This document shows, in pieces, positions 61,569 to 64,000 of a DNA stretch of 64,000 nt. Every line of letters begins with the position of its first letter. The stretch's first letter is position 1. Origin of the DNA: Flagellimonas onchidii. GTDB taxonomy: Bacteria; Bacteroidota; Bacteroidia; Flavobacteriales; Flavobacteriaceae. The notes beneath the pieces are model-generated. The model was not told the origin of the DNA, did not search any database, and saw only the letters and a list, made by a program, of their open reading frames with translations. The position numbers and the translations under genes were made by a program. The DNA lies in NCBI RefSeq assembly GCF_004804315.1, contig NZ_SRXX01000001.1, forward strand, positions 124,001-188,000, read 5' to 3'.

Positions 61569-62406
61569 TGGTCTTTTTTGGTTTTTTATCCTTTTTCCCG
61601 AACAGACGTTTAAAGAATCCATCTTTCCCTACATCGGCCTTCCCTTCAGGTTTTTTGGACTCTCTATCCTTTTTCTTTTTGGGCTTTGTGCTGGGTTTTT
61701 TCTCCCTTTTAGCAAAAAGTCTTTTAAAAAATCCTTGTTTTTTGAATGTTTCAGGGCTTTTTATACTTTCTCCACCAGCATCTTTTTTCTTTTTAAATAA
61801 GCGCTTAAGGAAAGAAGGTTTTTTAGGTAGGGAATCGTTGGTTATGGAGTCCGTTGGAACCAAGTTTCCCTTTTTAAAATAAAGGGTGTCTCCTTCCATG
61901 GGATAGATCCATTTTCCATTTTTAAAACCTTTCTTATATGTACCGGTCTCCAAGGTATTGCCCAAACTGTCCCTTTTCACAAACCTTCCGGAAATCCTAC
62001 CACTCTTCCATAGGGAACGTGTGGCCAATCTTCCGTTTTGGTGCCATGTGTTCCAAACAGAAACTTTTAGCCCGTTTTTAAACACACCCTTTTCGGCAAG
62101 TTGGCTGTCCGGATAATACTTGAGGTATTCCCCATCCAGCAGTTCTCCGGCATAGTTGTTCTGAGAGGTGTGCACCTTTCGGGATTTGTACCAATGGTAC
62201 ATGCGCTTGCCCTTGGGTTCCGGGGTCTTGTCAGTCACATAAACAATCTCCCTACCTCCCTTATCATTGATGACCTTCCGATGTACCGACAGTTCAAATG
62301 TCTGCCCTAAAAGATTATTCGCGGATAACACAAACAACATTAAAAGAAGAAAGGGGATATACCCCTTGTTGAATACCAAATGACTATTTCTTGGTTGCCT
62401 TTTCAT
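61561..62406 (-). CDS. Secreted MORN-type protein with basic FFKRLF repeats
   Basis: 281 residues, first gene of the operon. A long signal peptide runs to about residue 35 (LLGQ). The middle holds MORN/YwqK-type repeats (DGEYLKYYPDSQLAEKGVFK, WNTWHQNGRLATRSLWKSG, GTYKKGFKNGKW). The C-terminal 85 residues are lysine-rich with three near-identical units, FLKRLFKKKK (199), FFKRLFAKRE (226) and FFKRLFGKKD (264). Such amphipathic basic helices could bind membranes, lipid A or nucleic acid. Its place at the head of the secretion operon suggests a dedicated substrate or a surface component. Confidence 0.68.
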   Translation of the reverse strand: MKRQPRNSHLVFNKGYIPFLLLMLFVLSANNLLGQTFELSVHRKVINDKGGREIVYVTDKTPEPKGKRMYHWYKSRKVHTSQNNYAGELLDGEYLKYYPDSQLAEKGVFKNGLKVSVWNTWHQNGRLATRSLWKSGRISGRFVKRDSLGNTLETGTYKKGFKNGKWIYPMEGDTLYFKKGNLVPTDSITNDSLPKKPSFLKRLFKKKKDAGGESIKSPETFKKQGFFKRLFAKREKKPSTKPKKKKDRESKKPEGKADVGKDGFFKRLFGKKDKKPKKTNA

Positions 62407-62837
62407 TATTGGTCTATAGCTTGACTTTATTTATGGAAATGACATTTCCTGTATTGAACGGACTCTTGGATCATGCTTCAAACTTCCAGTCTGGTGTTGT
62501 TCAGAAGTCTGTAAGAATCAACAGTTCGGTGCCCTATCCATTTGTTTATGCTTGATTGGGTTAATTGGTAAATGATTCCCCTGTTTTCATATAAGAATCA
62601 TCTCAAATTTGTTCGAAAAGGATTGTGATAACAAGTCACATTCGATGAAGTGCAAAAAGTGCATCATGAAATACTCTGGAATTCGGTAACAGGATCTATT
62701 TCTTCGCTGTATTACCCTATAAGGACTTTATGAAAGACCTAGACTACGGCATTGGTAGTGATGGAAAAACCATCATGTTGTAAGAAAATTGTGTGTTGCA
62801 CGTTTCTAATGGTCAGGGTGCAGAAAAGGCATGTAAA
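62407..62837. other. 431-bp region upstream of the secretion operon
   Basis: No gene is supported; possible frames are short and broken. It should contain the operon promoter, reading left, but no exact TAnnTTTG on the minus strand was found within 150 bp of the first ATG. No tmRNA 3' end copy is visible. Confidence 0.45.
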
Positions 62838-64000
62838 CTATAGTTTAAACCGTGAGAAGGTGATTTTGTTTCCTTTTTTAGAACTCATGACAGTGTTCAA
62901 TCCTTGGTCCATGAATACGCCTTTGATCAAAAATTCCCCATCATTATTTAATCTATTCAGATGTTCTCTGAAAGCGGAACTGTATAGGGCAGCATATATG
63001 ATACTACGGTCCAACTTAAGATTTTTATAACCTGTAATCTTTTCGTACTCGGAATCCAGACCACTGAACTTACTTTTCACATCATAAAAACCAGAATTGG
63101 AATAAAACCCGTATTTGTCATATTTTTCTTGAGCGATCATCTCACTTGTATTTTTATCCACGATATAAAAATCACAGTAACTCTTCCCTTTTGTGGAATT
63201 TACAGAGACACCTATGAATTGTGGGTAAATATCGAATGAAAGATATCGGTTAAAACTATTAAGATACCGTAGTTGTGTATCACTCAACTGATGTTGTCGT
63301 TGCCATAATAAACTACCACTGGAATCATATTTATAGATTAAAATACTGGAATCTCCTTTTTTGGGTTTTATCCCTGCGTAGACATAGATTGCCTTTTCAT
63401 ATGGGTCGTATTTAATGTTACAATGAGCGTTGACCGTAGCGAAACCATATTGATCTAAATCTGTATTGCCCACAGTATTGCCCAGTCCGTAGTATTTTGT
63501 TACTGTTACAGTGGCAAAACTGCCATTTTCCAAATTTGCATAAGCAAAAGATTCATTGTTCGAATCCAAAATATCCAAGGATACATCTACATAACCCAAT
63601 AGATTGCCTTCATAGTCATAAGTAGCAACACGATATGTTTTATTGGTCTTGTTCCCTTCCAAGTAAAAGGAAACCAAAAAATGCTCATTGTCATGGTATA
63701 GCACTTTCGTAGAGCCTCCATTGAAATAACAACCTTCCGGAACTTCAATTTTGAATACAGTCGTCTTTTTATCAGCCATACCTGTACGCAGCATATAGTG
63801 GTTCTCTGAGTAGACATCTTCTGAATTTATCCAGGCACTATTACTGAACAATTTTATCTTTTTGTCTATTATTTCCTTCCCTATTGCCACATGATACCCT
63901 TTTGACAACACTTCTAGGTTTATCAAAAAGTCCTTATCGGTCAAGCTGTTCATATCCAGTTCCGTATCAGATACCAAACTCCATTCGTTGATTTTTCTTT
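62838..64000 (-). CDS. Unknown protein, N-terminus cut by window edge
   Basis: The frame is open to the right edge, so the true start is outside; at least 387 residues are encoded. No membrane segment or cysteine-rich region is seen. Repeated strand-turn pieces (VATYDYEGNLLGYVDVSL, ILIYKYDSSGSLLWQRQHQL, YKNLKLDRSIIYAALYSSAF) give a beta-propeller-like rhythm with Y-D/N-x-x-G-x-L-L turns. It may be a periplasmic or secreted protein near the secretion operon. No family is recognised. Confidence 0.6.
   Translation of the reverse strand, partial: RKINEWSLVSDTELDMNSLTDKDFLINLEVLSKGYHVAIGKEIIDKKIKLFSNSAWINSEDVYSENHYMLRTGMADKKTTVFKIEVPEGCYFNGGSTKVLYHDNEHFLVSFYLEGNKTNKTYRVATYDYEGNLLGYVDVSLDILDSNNESFAYANLENGSFATVTVTKYYGLGNTVGNTDLDQYGFATVNAHCNIKYDPYEKAIYVYAGIKPKKGDSSILIYKYDSSGSLLWQRQHQLSDTQLRYLNSFNRYLSFDIYPQFIGVSVNSTKGKSYCDFYIVDKNTSEMIAQEKYDKYGFYSNSGFYDVKSKFSGLDSEYEKITGYKNLKLDRSIIYAALYSSAFREHLNRLNNDGEFLIKGVFMDQGLNTVMSSKKGNKITFSRFKL

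Noticed and set aside
51030-62406. Type IV twitching pilus or competence system
   Set aside because: No PilT, no ComEC and no AMIN domain in the secretin; the GspL/GspM/GspC/GspK-like set favours a T2SS-like assignment, though not decisively.
61561-62406. Toxin-antitoxin antitoxin (YwqK label)
   Set aside because: Such MORN-type proteins are often given this label, but here there is a signal peptide and no toxin partner.
50243-64000. Second copy of the ssrA 3' end marking an island boundary
   Set aside because: No stretch matching TTCGAATCCC...GGCTCCA was seen on reading; the boundary is not claimed.

Overview
The window looks like chromosome from a marine Flavobacteriaceae (Bacteroidota). 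Family-typical signs are a fused SecDF, a TonB-dependent receptor with an N-terminal carboxypeptidase-regulatory-like domain, DUF2911, OmpA-type outer-membrane proteins, an IntDOT-like integrase lacking the first catalytic arginine, and several promoters with the Bacteroidota -7 element TAnnTTTG. An Allomuricauda/Flagellimonas-like genus is only a guess.

Layout. Positions 1-7,150 hold the end of folE, then cysS, yidD, lgt, a DUF192 protein, an acetyltransferase and an ABC ATPase on the plus strand, followed by a small minus-strand operon (zinc-ribbon regulator, membrane protein, lipoprotein). Positions 7,150-36,200 are mostly housekeeping and envelope genes: secDF, mdh, gyrB, asnB, ftsE, a polyphosphate-glucokinase-like ROK kinase, typA and kdsA. 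Among them lie a secreted esterase/peptidase, an amidohydrolase, two paralogous OmpA-domain proteins, a large TPR protein paired with an outer-membrane barrel, and two small barrel paralogues. Positions 36,240-41,712 are an iron/metal-uptake operon (TonB receptor, DUF4198 protein, two small membrane proteins, PepSY-TM protein) behind a strong promoter flanked by palindromes. Positions 42,148-44,487 hold a membrane protein, a winged-helix regulator and creD, with a near-identical palindrome over both promoter regions. PHP, DUF1361 and LYS1-like dehydrogenase genes follow.

At 48,366-48,760 lies the tmRNA gene (ssrA). A tyrosine recombinase starts 240 bp downstream in the same direction, behind three copies of ATTCGGTGAG. 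After a 787-bp gene-free stretch with a perfect 15-bp inverted repeat comes the most unusual region: a 13-gene, tightly overlapping minus-strand operon (51,030-62,406) that encodes what looks like a complete type II secretion/type IV pilus-like machine. It has secretin, one ATPase, platform protein, GspL/M/C-like assembly proteins, prepilin peptidase and four pilin-like proteins sharing a Lys-Ala cleavage site. It also encodes a fibronectin-like lipoprotein, a pilin-like protein with a beta-solenoid-like body, and a secreted MORN-type protein with three basic FFKRLF repeats. No retraction ATPase is present. A large protein of unknown function runs off the right edge. All identifications come from reading the sequence; no database search was run.
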